Positions 28,436 through 38,217 of a DNA stretch of 64,000 bases are shown here, piece by piece. Positions within the stretch are counted from its first letter, which is position 1. Each line of letters starts with the position of its first letter. A program made the translations under genes and the position numbers. Below the pieces are notes generated by a model that did no database searches, was not told the origin of the DNA, and saw only the letters and a program-made list of their open reading frames with translations. The stretch spans positions 124,001 through 188,000 of the forward strand of contig CANKZQ010000003.1 in assembly GCA_947488345.1 (NCBI GenBank), given 5' to 3'. The DNA comes from an uncultured Flavobacteriaceae bacterium. Its GTDB lineage: Bacteria; Bacteroidota; Bacteroidia; Flavobacteriales; Flavobacteriaceae.

Positions 28436-29866
28436 TTAGTAACCTGGATTTTGCGTTAAGGCACCATTACTCAAGTTTATTTCTCGTTGAGGAATAGGTA
28501 ATAAAAGATCCGTTGCGCTAAATCCAAGTCCATTGGCAGTTGAAAACGCTGATAAAACGTCTTGAGCAACTCCGAAGCGACCTAAATCGAACCAACGTTG
28601 GTTTTCGAAGGCCAATTCTACTCTTCTCTCATCCAACAATTCTTGCATCGTAATTTCACCGTCAGCATCATCTGCTAGACCGGCTCTATTTCTCACCAAA
28701 TTGAAAGATGTTAATGCATTCGAGCTAGACGTTGATGTTCCGCCTCCTAAGATTGCCTCTACATGCATTAGTAATACATCAGCATATCTCAATACAATCC
28801 AATCATTTCCTGCAGAAGTAGGATCCGAAGATGTTACTGGTATTCCTAAATCAGTATCTCCATCTGGCAAATATTTTACCACTTGAAATTGACCAGCCTG
28901 ACCCGAATCTTCTCTATATCCAATTCTATTTCCTCCAAAGGCATCCAGCGCTGCTCTCGCATCTGCAGTTACATAGTTTACTCCACTTGTTCTTCCTACT
29001 GCATTTAACCATTCTGCCGAGAAATTTTGGCTATTTTGATTATCACTTGCTATATAACCTACTGCGAAGATTACCTCATCGTTACCTTCGTTATAAAAAA
29101 CGTCTGTAAAATCGGCTTCTAATGCAAAACCTCTTGCCGGGCTCATAATAGATTCTAATAATACCTGTGCATCTGTATAATTACCCAACGTTAAATGTAC
29201 CTTGGCCAATAAACCTTCGGCTGCCGCTTTTGACGCTCTATTTTTAGAAGCATCATCTAAACCAGCTACCGCAGTCGTTAAATCACTTACAATTAGATTA
29301 TAAACCGTTGCTTGTGCTACTCTTGTATAAGAAATATCGGCATCAGATGGGCTTATCAAACCTTCTACTAAAGGAATGTCTCCAAAAAGACGTACTAAGT
29401 TAAAATAAGCATAAGCTCTTACGAATTTCGCTTCGGCTTCAAATTTAGCTGCTGCTGCAGGTGACGCCGTTCCTAGATTTGCCAGCACTAAGTTAGCCGA
29501 GTAAATGATATTATAGTAACTTCTATAATAATCATCGACAATACCGTTCGTTGACTCTATATTAAAGCTTTCAAACTGCGCAGCCTCTCCTTCACTACTC
29601 TTTGTTCGCGTATTATCGCTGCGCATTTCTGTTAGATAAAACTCAACCTGCACTGCATGATTTAAGTTATTATTTGTAATCTTTAAGGCATTTACACCTT
29701 GTATTTCATTATACATATTAACGGCCGCCGCTTCTAACTCTTCGTCTCCAGCAAAAAACGAATCTCCGTTTTCTGCAGACACCAACTCTGGCGATAAATA
29801 TGTGTCTTCACAAGAAGAAACAAACATTACCAATAATAGGAATGCTAAAAATTTTATTTGTTTCAT
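28436..29866 (-). CDS. susD: SusD-family alginate-binding lipoprotein
   Basis: 476 residues with lipobox (LLVMFVSSCEDTYLSPE), the helical SusD core (AKFVRAYAYFNLVRLFGDIPL) and the C-terminal signature (ELAFENQRWFDLGRFG, ending LPIPQREINLSNGALTQNPGY). It lies 31 bp after susC and before the PKD protein and two PL7 lyases. It should hold alginate oligosaccharides over the SusC channel. Confidence 0.95.
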   Translation of the reverse strand: MKQIKFLAFLLLVMFVSSCEDTYLSPELVSAENGDSFFAGDEELEAAAVNMYNEIQGVNALKITNNNLNHAVQVEFYLTEMRSDNTRTKSSEGEAAQFESFNIESTNGIVDDYYRSYYNIIYSANLVLANLGTASPAAAAKFEAEAKFVRAYAYFNLVRLFGDIPLVEGLISPSDADISYTRVAQATVYNLIVSDLTTAVAGLDDASKNRASKAAAEGLLAKVHLTLGNYTDAQVLLESIMSPARGFALEADFTDVFYNEGNDEVIFAVGYIASDNQNSQNFSAEWLNAVGRTSGVNYVTADARAALDAFGGNRIGYREDSGQAGQFQVVKYLPDGDTDLGIPVTSSDPTSAGNDWIVLRYADVLLMHVEAILGGGTSTSSSNALTSFNLVRNRAGLADDADGEITMQELLDERRVELAFENQRWFDLGRFGVAQDVLSAFSTANGLGFSATDLLLPIPQREINLSNGALTQNPGY

Positions 29867-29897
29867 AATATTTTCTCTTTATTGTTAATAGTATTTC

Positions 29898-32800
29898 TTA
29901 AAATCCAACATTAATTCCGACAGACACCGTGCTGAATACAGGCGAACCTGCTCTTTGATATCCATACGTAGTTGCACTCGTATTATTTATAGACTCCGGA
30001 TTAAATCCAGTGTACCCATCTGCAGTTAAATACAGTAAGTTCTGCGCCGCCAAATACACTCTCGCACTTGACATTTTCAATTTAGTTAATGTATTCTCAC
30101 CAAAATTATATCCTAAATTCACATTACGAAGCGCGATATAAGATGCATCTTGAATGATATCATTTGTAAAGATCTTTTGTCTGATAAATGCTTGATCTGG
30201 AGTTGTGCTCGTATTAAAATCTTGAGAACTATTAAATTGATTGAATAGATATTGATCACCCATATTTCTAATTTCGGCTCCATGACTTCCTTGTACCATA
30301 AAACTTAAATCGAAATTCTTGTATTTAAAATCATTTGACAAACTCCAAACTAAATCTGGATATGGATTTCCTAAAATAGTTTTGTCATCATCATCAATGA
30401 TACCATCACCATTTAAATCTTTTACATACACATCTTGCGCTTCACCTCCCACTGGATGATAAGGATCGTTGATAAACTCTAAAGGTATATCTCTGTCTAC
30501 AACCCAACCATAATAAGATGATATTGGGTTTCCTTCAAGATTGATCCATTCTGCAGCTCTTTTAGAATCAACATTTTGAATTTGACCATTAGAATCAGCA
30601 AAATCTACTAATTCGTTTTCATTTCTAGAAGCAATTAAGGTAGAAGACCATTTAAAGTTTTCGTTGGTAATATTTCTAGTACGCAATTCTACTTCGATAC
30701 CTGCATTCTCAACCTTTCCAATATTTACTAATGCATTTGTAAAACCAGTTGTCGAAGAAATAGGATTATCTAATAATAACTGATCACTTGTTCTCACATA
30801 ATAGTCAACAGAACCAGAAAGGAAATTATTAAATAAAGAAAAATCAACACCCGGGTTAAATTCTATAGAGCGCTCCCATTTCAAATCTGGATTTGCAATA
30901 TTCAATGCATCAACCGCTGCCGTTAAATTTCCATCAATTGCTGCGGAAGCTTGTTGGTTATCTAATAAAGATAAATATGGGAAATTATCAACTAAAGATC
31001 CTCCAGAAGTTCTAAAAGCATTGTTTCCAGTAACACCATAACTTACTCTAAACTTTAATCTATTAATTAGTTCACTATCTGATAAAAAGTCTTCGTTATG
31101 CACATTCCATCCTACAGAACCTGCGGCAAAATTACCGTATTTGTTGTTAGGACCGAAGACCGAACTACCATCTCGTCTATAACTGATCGACATTAAATAT
31201 TTGTCATCATATGCGTAGTTCAACCTACCAAAAAACGATAATAATGTGTTTTCAAATTCAAATCTTTGACGATTAGTGATTCGATCAGCAGCAAAAAGAT
31301 ATGGCTGAGAATCATCGTCAAATTCACTTCCCTGAATGGTACTGAATTCTAACCTATTCTTTTCAGCTGACATACCAACTACTGCATTTATCTCATGCTT
31401 ATTAATCTCTTTAGCATATGATAATACATTATCAGACACCCAGTGATATGAACGTTGTCTTGTACTATCTAGTCTTGAAGCACTTGCGCCATTTCTGTTT
31501 GAAAGCACACCTTGATATCTCGTTCCTCTTCGACTTTGCTGATCTCCAGAGAAAGCTGCTCTAAAACTTAAATTGTCAGTTATTTTATATTTAGCATAAA
31601 AACTACCAAATAGTTTAAATCTAAATTCTCTTCTATTTCTTTCAAGTACTTTAGCACCTGGATTCGTATTAGATGTATTACTAATATCTGTACCTCCAGA
31701 AGCAATTGGCTGCATCGTTGCTAAATCGAAATCATCAAACATACGTTGTATCGCATAATCTCCAACTTGAGCATTTGCATATCTACCACCATCTCTTTGT
31801 CTATTTACAAATTGAATAGTATTTTCATCTAAGTAAAGAGGTAACCATGGTGTTTGTCTTAAAATGTCATGCGTCGAACCATCGAACCTTCTTCTGTTGG
31901 TATACGAAGGTGTTAACGACAACCCAACAGAAAGTCTCTTCGAAAGTTTCACATCGAATTTTGCTTTGAAGCTATACTTTTTAAAATCATCTGTTAACAA
32001 CACCCCTTCATCATGTAAGTAATTTAGATTTGTACTAAATTTAAATTTATCGCTTCCTCCTCTCGCTGCAAATGAGTGGTTTGTAATAACTCCACCATCG
32101 AAAATAATATCTTGCCAATCTTGATCTACACCAATTAACTGCTTCACTCTTGTTCTATCAGAAATAGTTCCTGTTGCCGCTTGCTCAGCAGCTGCAGTTT
32201 CGGCAACACTAAAATAGTAATCATCACTTTGTCTGGCTGTCTTGTAACCTGTTAACATATTATACGAGAATTTTACGCCTCCAGCTTTTCCATCTTTCGT
32301 AGTAATCATGATTACACCATTACCACCTCTAGAACCGAAAATGGCACCAGAAGCCGCATCTTTTAGTACTTCAAATGACGCAACATCATTCATATCTAAG
32401 GCACTTAAAAAGTCTGCATCCACCACGACACCGTCAACAACGATTAGCGGACTTGCATCACCAGTAATAGAACCTACCCCTCTTATACGAATTGTAGGTG
32501 CCGAACCAGCTTCACCTTCTGTAGCAGCAATATTCACACCCGATACTTGACCCACTAAGGCATCATCTACCCTGGCTACTGAAATTTGGTCAAGCTTTTC
32601 GTTGACCACTTTAGAAATTGACCCTGTTAAATGTGATTTCTTTTGCGTACCATAACCAACAACAACAACCTCTTCAAGAGTGTTTGCATCTTCTGCTAGA
32701 CTTAGATTAATACTTGTTTGATTTGTAATGGTTACACTTTGAGTTGCATATCCAATAGAGGAAAATTGCAACACATCTCCACTTTTCACTTCAATAGAAA

Positions 32801-33005
32801 ACTTTCCATCAAAGTCAGTAGATGTTCCTTTAGAGGAACCCTTTATAAGTACAGTTACTCCAGGAATAGGAGATTGATCAGCGGCTGATGTTATCGTTCC
32901 CGTCACCGTGTAACTACCTTGGGCAAATAATAAACTATTAACGAGTAATAGCGTAATCATCGCCAGTTTAGTTTTTAAATTCATAATTGATTTTGTTATG
33001 TTCAT
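29898..33005 (-). CDS. susC: SusC-family TonB-dependent alginate transporter
   Basis: 1035 residues: signal peptide (TLLLVNSLLFAQ), carboxypeptidase-like domain (VTGTITSAADQSPIPGVTVLIKG), TonB region EEVVVVGYGTQKKSHLTGSI, plug (EVLKDAASGAIFGSRGGNGVI) and a beta-barrel ending in FSTVSVGINVGF. The ATG at 33005 (MNITKSIMNLKTKLAM) and the second Met at residue 8 are both possible starts. It imports alginate oligosaccharides into the periplasm. The 564-bp gap upstream carries the promoter, triple operator and long leader. Confidence 0.95.
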   Translation of the reverse strand: MNITKSIMNLKTKLAMITLLLVNSLLFAQGSYTVTGTITSAADQSPIPGVTVLIKGSSKGTSTDFDGKFSIEVKSGDVLQFSSIGYATQSVTITNQTSINLSLAEDANTLEEVVVVGYGTQKKSHLTGSISKVVNEKLDQISVARVDDALVGQVSGVNIAATEGEAGSAPTIRIRGVGSITGDASPLIVVDGVVVDADFLSALDMNDVASFEVLKDAASGAIFGSRGGNGVIMITTKDGKAGGVKFSYNMLTGYKTARQSDDYYFSVAETAAAEQAATGTISDRTRVKQLIGVDQDWQDIIFDGGVITNHSFAARGGSDKFKFSTNLNYLHDEGVLLTDDFKKYSFKAKFDVKLSKRLSVGLSLTPSYTNRRRFDGSTHDILRQTPWLPLYLDENTIQFVNRQRDGGRYANAQVGDYAIQRMFDDFDLATMQPIASGGTDISNTSNTNPGAKVLERNRREFRFKLFGSFYAKYKITDNLSFRAAFSGDQQSRRGTRYQGVLSNRNGASASRLDSTRQRSYHWVSDNVLSYAKEINKHEINAVVGMSAEKNRLEFSTIQGSEFDDDSQPYLFAADRITNRQRFEFENTLLSFFGRLNYAYDDKYLMSISYRRDGSSVFGPNNKYGNFAAGSVGWNVHNEDFLSDSELINRLKFRVSYGVTGNNAFRTSGGSLVDNFPYLSLLDNQQASAAIDGNLTAAVDALNIANPDLKWERSIEFNPGVDFSLFNNFLSGSVDYYVRTSDQLLLDNPISSTTGFTNALVNIGKVENAGIEVELRTRNITNENFKWSSTLIASRNENELVDFADSNGQIQNVDSKRAAEWINLEGNPISSYYGWVVDRDIPLEFINDPYHPVGGEAQDVYVKDLNGDGIIDDDDKTILGNPYPDLVWSLSNDFKYKNFDLSFMVQGSHGAEIRNMGDQYLFNQFNSSQDFNTSTTPDQAFIRQKIFTNDIIQDASYIALRNVNLGYNFGENTLTKLKMSSARVYLAAQNLLYLTADGYTGFNPESINNTSATTYGYQRAGSPVFSTVSVGINVGF

Positions 33006-33127
33006 ATGCTTAGTTTGAAAATACTCTGGTTAAGTATTTAAAATGAGTAATTGGACTCATTTAATTTTCGAATTACTAACGCTCTAAATTCTACTTAAAT
33101 CAACAGATTTTTGTATTTTTGTAGAAA

Positions 33128-33226
33128 TCATGTTTTAGTAATTGATTACATGTATTTAGATGTTACTTCCCTCCAACAAGAAGTAATTTTGTGAAAGGAT
33201 AGGCGTGCACCTATCCTTTTTTTTCG
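33128..33226 (+). ncRNA. Candidate small RNA antisense to the susC leader
   Basis: A plus-strand TATTTTTG (33114-33121) fits a -7 element. About 95 nt further on is a textbook terminator: AAAGGATAGG/CCTATCCTTT arms (33194-33219) and a run of eight Ts (33217-33224). Between them TTACTTC (33163-33169) and GAAGTAA (33180-33186) form a second stem whose loop shows CCTCC. No -33 TTTG is visible and no open frame fits. The alternative is that these hairpins only structure the susC leader on the other strand. Confidence 0.4.
33194..33224 (+). terminator. Intrinsic terminator on the plus strand
   Basis: Ten-bp perfect stem (33194-33203 with 33210-33219), loop CGTGCA, eight Ts at 33217-33224. No plus-strand gene precedes it, which is why a small RNA is suspected. 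Confidence 0.65.
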
Positions 33227-33299
33227 TTTTAAGGGCTATTTATTGTCATAAAATATCGTGCAGTTTTCATGTTAAGTATTTGATTTAGTTTAGTTTAAA

Positions 33300-33342
33300 T
33301 TGGTTTTCCAAATTGGTAAACCAAATTGGTTTTCCAAATATA
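33300..33342 (-). promoter_or_regulatory. Alginate susC promoter with three tandem operators
   Basis: Three palindromic 12-mers lie exactly 13 bp apart: TTGGTTTTCCAA (33300-33311), TTGGTAAACCAA (33313-33324) and TTGGTTTTCCAA (33326-33337). The minus-strand -7 box TATATTTG (33335-33342) overlaps the last copy, so the array covers the start site. The leader would be about 320 nt. Confidence 0.7.
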
Positions 33343-33569
33343 TGTTATTATTTTGTTAAATAAAAAATAAAATGTAAGTTTTTCATGTTAAAACGAACAT
33401 CTGCTAGTGTTTGAGTCTTATTTTCTGTAATGGGCTATATACTATCTGATTAAGCTCGCTATATCTAAGATCAAATACATTTAGTAGTACTCGTTATTCT
33501 ATACAAATGCCCCTATGAAATCCGCGATGCATGAATACAGTACATTCGCACAATAAGCAGATGTTTTCT

Positions 33570-33944
33570 CTATGACTTATCTCCGAAATAAGACACCTCT
33601 CCTCCACTTAAGAAATCTTCTCTTACTGGGCTAAAAGTGTCAATTAGCATCCCCTCTTCTAGGCAAATTGCACTATGCATTAAATTAGGTTCAATATATA
33701 CGCCATCGCCCGCTTCTACGATTTTCTTTTCCCCATTAATTTCAAATTCAAATTTCCCTGAAACACAATAGGTAGCTTGGGTATGAAAATGTTGATGTGG
33801 GGCACCCAACGCTCCTTTTTCAAATTTCACTTTCACCATCATAATTTGATTATCATAACCTAAGAACTTTCTTGACACTCCTCCGCCAAGTACTTCCCAT
33901 TCTATATCTTTTGCGACAATGTACTTTTCACTAAATCGATTCAT
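33570..33944 (-). CDS. kdgF: KdgF-type cupin (unsaturated uronate linearisation)
   Basis: 124 residues forming a single cupin. The metal-binding set is visible in PHQHFHTQATYCVSGKFEF (two His and a Gln) with the later His in EPNLMHSAICLEEG. KdgF proteins speed the conversion of 4,5-unsaturated uronate monomers into the linear keto form DEH, supplying the SDR reductases. No signal peptide, hence cytoplasmic. It lies 24 bp after the PL17 lyase gene whose product it would process. Confidence 0.92.
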   Translation of the reverse strand: MNRFSEKYIVAKDIEWEVLGGGVSRKFLGYDNQIMMVKVKFEKGALGAPHQHFHTQATYCVSGKFEFEINGEKKIVEAGDGVYIEPNLMHSAICLEEGMLIDTFSPVREDFLSGGEVSYFGDKS

Positions 33945-33968
33945 TTTTTTCGTTTATTTATGATTAAT

Positions 33969-36239
33969 TTATTTAAAATAATAAGAACCTGACCACTCAT
34001 AATTCTTACCATTAATTTCTACTCTATGCTTCGCTTCCGCGGAAGCGTTCTTATTTGCAGTTATAAATAGTTTGGTTTTACCCTTTACATTTTCAACCGA
34101 AATTGCTGTATAATCTTTTGTATCGTAGACTATATTCAATACTTTGATACTACTTTTTGAATTTGTAGCAGATTCTGTAACAGGGCTATAACTGCCATGC
34201 GCTTCGATTATCGAAACGAACGTGGTGTTTTTTGCATTTCGCCTTAATAACAATGACGGGTCACGACGAAGATTAAATTCTGGATCATTTGCACCAATTC
34301 TGGTAAAGAATATCTTGTCATTATTACTCGTAATCGTAGTTAGGGTATAGAACTTTCTATTATTGAGCCAAGAAAATTTACTATTGGCATTTGAGATATT
34401 AGCAGATGCCTCCACAAATAAGTGCTGATACCCATTTTTCTTTCCTAGTGGTTTTAAGAGTTGAGGAGTTTTGTATTCAAAATTTGTTTGTATTATTTGA
34501 CCAAAATAGTAATACGGAAAATCGTATTGATTTACCGCCGTAGAAGTCACCCTCATAATATCTAGCAGATATGGATTTTCAAAATCCTCATCTTTTACTA
34601 AGGCCATTGTTCGCAGCATATTTGTTCCTGGGTAGGCGTTTTCTTCTTTTCCACTTACAACTTGAATATTTTTATTTTCTGAAGAAAAATAATGTAGGTC
34701 TGAATGGTACTTACTTCCTATTTCATAATTGCCATTAAAATGAGAGTTTTCATTTTGAGTTACTGTATTATGAGCAATTGTTTGTTTTGCCCATGTTTTA
34801 TTTTCCTTTAAATAATTGCCACCACCTTTTTGTTCGATATTTACAAAACGTGCCAATCCGTAATCTTGAATGATTTCTTCACCTCTTTCGTATAATGAAT
34901 ATGACAGCTTATCATAATGGCCGTGGCTTGAACCTTGCGCAGCGTATTTGAAAACAAGCTCCAAGTCATTATTTCGCATAATACCAATACCACCTTGTTT
35001 TCCGTTTGGTCCATCAGATAAATTGATGGATTTTTTATCATAGGCAATTGATTTTCCATTTTTTATACCAAGCGCTACGGCTAAACCAGTATCGTCTAAC
35101 AATACACTGTTTTGTTTTTCTGCAATACTCAAGAGGCCTGGATTTTCACCTCCAAACTTATAAGAGATATCTACAGCTGTGACCAACGCACTTGTATAGT
35201 AAGACATTCCTTTTTGACCATCGTTAAGCGGAAAAAAATCGCCATCAGCATCTGATAGGTTTAAGAGTGCATTTATCGATTTTAGCAGTACCCCATTCTT
35301 ATATTCAAAAATTTTCAGGTCAGGTTTTACGTTATGTAATCCCTCTGCAAAAATTAAAAAAGGATAGCCCGCATAACGCTGATAATAAGGCCCTTCATTA
35401 TAATAACCATCAGGCGAAAACGGTTCTTCAATATTAGCTAAGAAACCTGCTTTCCCATCTTTATTTAAGAACCCTCCATCATCATCTTTTTTGTTTTTAT
35501 CTAAGTTTAGACCTTTAATTCCGTAGAGCGCTCTATCAATTAATTCTTGGTCATCCATAACTAAACCAATCATACCAACTGCTGCATTCCCCCAGGTACT
35601 ATGGTTGTGAACGCGTTGGTAGAATTGCGGACTATCTATTGAAATATGATCTGCAAATGGTCTAAACAAATTGGTTTCTAATTTGTCGCGCTCTTCTTCG
35701 GATAAATAATTATAAATACAATCGTATGCCTGACTCACATATACCAACCAATTAGCATCGTTTAAACATTGCCAAAACAATTTACCTCTCGCATAGGACC
35801 GCGTCTTTGGATGCAATGGTAACGTTTTATAAAGTGCCTCATACTGCATTAGCATGTCTTTGACGTACTCGGCATACTTTTCATCATCTAAAATTTGATA
35901 CAATACACCTGCCTTTTGTAGTATAAACCAATTTTGTTTATGCCTCGCATGTGTATAACCACCCGAATAATCTTTTGGAATTGGGACTTCAATACCATTG
36001 GCTATTTCTGCATCAACTTCGGCTTTAACTTTTTCTAACGTTTGATCGAAAATCGGAATGCTTCCTAATTGGGCTCTAATATCTTTCACCCCTTTTGTCG
36101 TCAAAATTAGTTTAGGATGCGATTGAGATATAGAAGCATCAGAAGACTCTTTTGGTGACGTATTGTGTTCGTTTTTACAAGACATCGGCAACAGCAACAA
36201 CGCTATAAGTAGAATAGAAAAACTTGTTCGATTTTTCAT
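33969..36239 (-). CDS. PL17 oligoalginate lyase, lipoprotein
   Basis: 756 residues: lipoprotein signal (LIALLLLPMSCKNEHN), an alpha/alpha barrel (about 60-380) with RVHNHSTWGNAAVGMIG (Asn-His) and EGPYYQRYAGYPF (Tyr), then a heparinase II/III-like beta-sandwich with QGSSHGHYDKLSYSLYERG (His). These are the places of the catalytic Asn, His, Tyr and His in PL17 enzymes. It removes unsaturated monomers from oligoalginate exolytically, often favouring mannuronate, complementing the QIH-type PL7 enzymes. The gene has its own tandem operator nine bases before the ATG. A GC-rich 16-bp palindrome lies inside it at 34032-34047. Confidence 0.94.
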   Translation of the reverse strand: MKNRTSFSILLIALLLLPMSCKNEHNTSPKESSDASISQSHPKLILTTKGVKDIRAQLGSIPIFDQTLEKVKAEVDAEIANGIEVPIPKDYSGGYTHARHKQNWFILQKAGVLYQILDDEKYAEYVKDMLMQYEALYKTLPLHPKTRSYARGKLFWQCLNDANWLVYVSQAYDCIYNYLSEEERDKLETNLFRPFADHISIDSPQFYQRVHNHSTWGNAAVGMIGLVMDDQELIDRALYGIKGLNLDKNKKDDDGGFLNKDGKAGFLANIEEPFSPDGYYNEGPYYQRYAGYPFLIFAEGLHNVKPDLKIFEYKNGVLLKSINALLNLSDADGDFFPLNDGQKGMSYYTSALVTAVDISYKFGGENPGLLSIAEKQNSVLLDDTGLAVALGIKNGKSIAYDKKSINLSDGPNGKQGGIGIMRNNDLELVFKYAAQGSSHGHYDKLSYSLYERGEEIIQDYGLARFVNIEQKGGGNYLKENKTWAKQTIAHNTVTQNENSHFNGNYEIGSKYHSDLHYFSSENKNIQVVSGKEENAYPGTNMLRTMALVKDEDFENPYLLDIMRVTSTAVNQYDFPYYYFGQIIQTNFEYKTPQLLKPLGKKNGYQHLFVEASANISNANSKFSWLNNRKFYTLTTITSNNDKIFFTRIGANDPEFNLRRDPSLLLRRNAKNTTFVSIIEAHGSYSPVTESATNSKSSIKVLNIVYDTKDYTAISVENVKGKTKLFITANKNASAEAKHRVEINGKNYEWSGSYYFK

Positions 36240-36247
36240 GTATTAAA

Positions 36248-36277
36248 TTGGTTTACCAAATTGGTTTACCAATATAC
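36248..36277 (-). promoter_or_regulatory. PL17 promoter with two tandem operators
   Basis: TTGGTTTACCAA occurs at 36248-36259 and 36261-36272, 13 bp apart. The minus-strand TATATTGG (36270-36277) is one base off the -7 consensus and overlaps the second copy. No -33 TTTG is seen. It separates PL17-kdgF from the upstream SDR gene. Confidence 0.6.
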
Positions 36278-36323
36278 AATTTATTTTAATATAATTGACA
36301 CTGCCATGTATTTTCGTTACAAT

Positions 36324-37106
36324 TTACATATTGTAAACGCCTCCATTGATATCTAATGTGGCACCTGTAATAAAACCATCATATTCTGATGCGAGATAGA
36401 GCACTGCACGCGCAACGTCATCAGCGTTACCTGCGCGCTGAATAGGAATACTAGCTACTGTTGCATCAGCAGATGCTTTCGTTGTGTGGGTGTTATGAAA
36501 CAAAGTGCCGAGAATAAGACCTGGTGCTACTGCATTCACACGAGTTCCTTGAGCCCCTAATTCTGTGGATAGGGCTCTCGTATAGGTTAAGATCGCACCT
36601 TTACTGGTAGCGTAAGCGAGAGATCCGGGATGACCTCCTTTTCTTCCTGCAAGTGAAGCCAAATTAACGATACCGCTATGCTCATTTTTCGCAAGATATG
36701 GAGCCGCTGCTCTGGTGACGAACATCATCGAGGTCAAATTTATGTCCATTACTTTGTGCCAGAATTCTGTATCCATTTCCTCTAGCATTTTTCTTGCCAC
36801 AAGTGAACCTGCATTGTTAATTAGAATATCTAATCCTCCAAACGCTTCTATGGTTCTTTCAACCAATACATTTGCTTCCGCTTCATTTGTTAAATCCGCT
36901 TTTATCGTTACCGATTTTTGCCCTTTTTCTATTGCGTATTCCATCAATTTCTTTGCAGTATCTACGCTAGAAAAATAATGGATAGCTACATGTGCTCCAA
37001 CATCAATAAAATGCTTCGTAATTGCTTCTCCAATACCTTGAGCACCTGCAGTGATCAATACTCTCTTACCCGATAATTTATGTTGGTTATTCATATTGCT
37101 CTTCAA
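36324..37106 (-). CDS. Second SDR oxidoreductase, probable DEH reductase
   Basis: 260 residues with TAGAQGIGEAITKHF for the cofactor, LINNAGSLVARKML, and the catalytic Ser and YATSK (VNLASLAGRKGGHPGSLAYATSKG), ending in a typical SDR tail (GATLDINGGVYNM). Only 9 bp separate it from the PL7 gene upstream. It is the last gene of the transcript that begins with PL6. It is not closely similar to the SDR at 22301-23065, so the two may differ in cofactor use or in substrate. Confidence 0.85.
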   Translation of the reverse strand: MKSNMNNQHKLSGKRVLITAGAQGIGEAITKHFIDVGAHVAIHYFSSVDTAKKLMEYAIEKGQKSVTIKADLTNEAEANVLVERTIEAFGGLDILINNAGSLVARKMLEEMDTEFWHKVMDINLTSMMFVTRAAAPYLAKNEHSGIVNLASLAGRKGGHPGSLAYATSKGAILTYTRALSTELGAQGTRVNAVAPGLILGTLFHNTHTTKASADATVASIPIQRAGNADDVARAVLYLASEYDGFITGATLDINGGVYNM

Positions 37107-37115
37107 TTAATTGAT

Positions 37116-38198
37116 TTAATCATTTTTAGTAAAATAGCCTTCATTAGAGACTGCGGCATCACTTACAGATATACTTGCTGCTTTAAACCAAACCTCAGCA
37201 TAGTTTCCATCGGCGTATTGCTTTTTAATATCACCCCCATGTGTTTCGGCACGAGAACACCAATTTTTATTTATGGTAGGAGATTTTCCATTGGTTTGAT
37301 TATACGAACCTAGCTTAAAAAAAAGACCTTCATTGGCATATGCATTTTTGCGTTCTATTCCGTCTTGCCCAATAGGCACAAACAATTCTTGCGTTTGTTG
37401 AGGAATATCCTCTTTGGTTGCATACTCAGATTTGATTAAGTTTTTCGTAAATGATTTCGTCTCATGTCCTTCACTTATGAATTTCAAGTTCATCATACCT
37501 TCTTTAACTTCAATTTCGTACCTCAATTCTTCTCCTAAAGCAATACCATCTTTAGGCTCTTCTGGATAGGTGTTTTCTCCTGTACCAACTGTCGAAAAAT
37601 CATAACCCCAAACCGCCGTTGAGTAATCCCACCTCCCTGAATTGTCGGCACCTGCCGTGTTGATTTCATAATGCCAAAAAATGGAACCTTTTGTATGACC
37701 AGGAAACTTCTTGTAAAATATTTTAAGTGGTTCGTTTTCATGCCCATCGGCACTATGAATTTGACCAATGACTACTGAGTATGAAGCGGCAACTCGAGCA
37801 TCTCCCGTTGACGATACGTTCATTATTTTAAGCGTAGCTCCTAATTTATCATTAGCCGTTGTTGGATACCATTTTTTGACTTGAGCTAATTCGGTTCTAC
37901 AATTATTTGAAGTACCATGAGTATCTCCTGCATTTGGCGCCTTATAAACTACCCAATCTTCTTTACCATCATTTACAGTGTAAAAGAAATCTTTATGTTC
38001 AAAATTAGTTGCAATACCAGCATTCGAACCATCTCCTAAAATTAAATTCCAATTATCGAAAAATGGCATAACATCGCTTGCGTATAGAGTTTTTTGCTCT
38101 CCTTTTTTAACTGATTTTTTATCAACATTTGAACAGCTACATACTACAAAGAAAGTTCCAAGAACTACAAACAGAGATGTGTTGAATTTTTTATTCAT
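37116..38198 (-). CDS. PL7 alginate lyase (long form), lipoprotein
   Basis: About 360 residues. The signal MNKKFNTSLFVVLGTFFVVCSCSN ends in a lipobox; the Met at 38198 gives a better start than the one three codons earlier. PL7 blocks: NNCRTELAQ, VVIGQIHSADG and FFKLGSYNQTNG, again with QIH. It belongs to a different PL7 branch from the pair at 25565-27392 and is a paralogue of 39517-40554, sharing GHENEPLKI and KKFPGHTKGS. The two long-form genes flank the Nramp-like transporter gene. Confidence 0.9.
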   Translation of the reverse strand: MNKKFNTSLFVVLGTFFVVCSCSNVDKKSVKKGEQKTLYASDVMPFFDNWNLILGDGSNAGIATNFEHKDFFYTVNDGKEDWVVYKAPNAGDTHGTSNNCRTELAQVKKWYPTTANDKLGATLKIMNVSSTGDARVAASYSVVIGQIHSADGHENEPLKIFYKKFPGHTKGSIFWHYEINTAGADNSGRWDYSTAVWGYDFSTVGTGENTYPEEPKDGIALGEELRYEIEVKEGMMNLKFISEGHETKSFTKNLIKSEYATKEDIPQQTQELFVPIGQDGIERKNAYANEGLFFKLGSYNQTNGKSPTINKNWCSRAETHGGDIKKQYADGNYAEVWFKAASISVSDAAVSNEGYFTKND

Positions 38199-38217
38199 TT
38201 CTAACAATTCATTATTA

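Larger units (their letters stand above)
33006..33569. other. 564-bp gene-free control region upstream of alginate susC
   Basis: I see no coding sequence here. It holds a hairpin with a T-run on the plus strand (33194-33224), a plus-strand -7-like box (33114-33121), the triple operator (33300-33337) and the susC -7 box (33335-33342). Bases 33343-33569 show nothing I can interpret. Confidence 0.7.

Noticed and set aside
33300-33337. Mini CRISPR array
   Set aside because: The repeats are 12 bp, palindromic, one base apart and have no spacers; they fit a protein-binding array.
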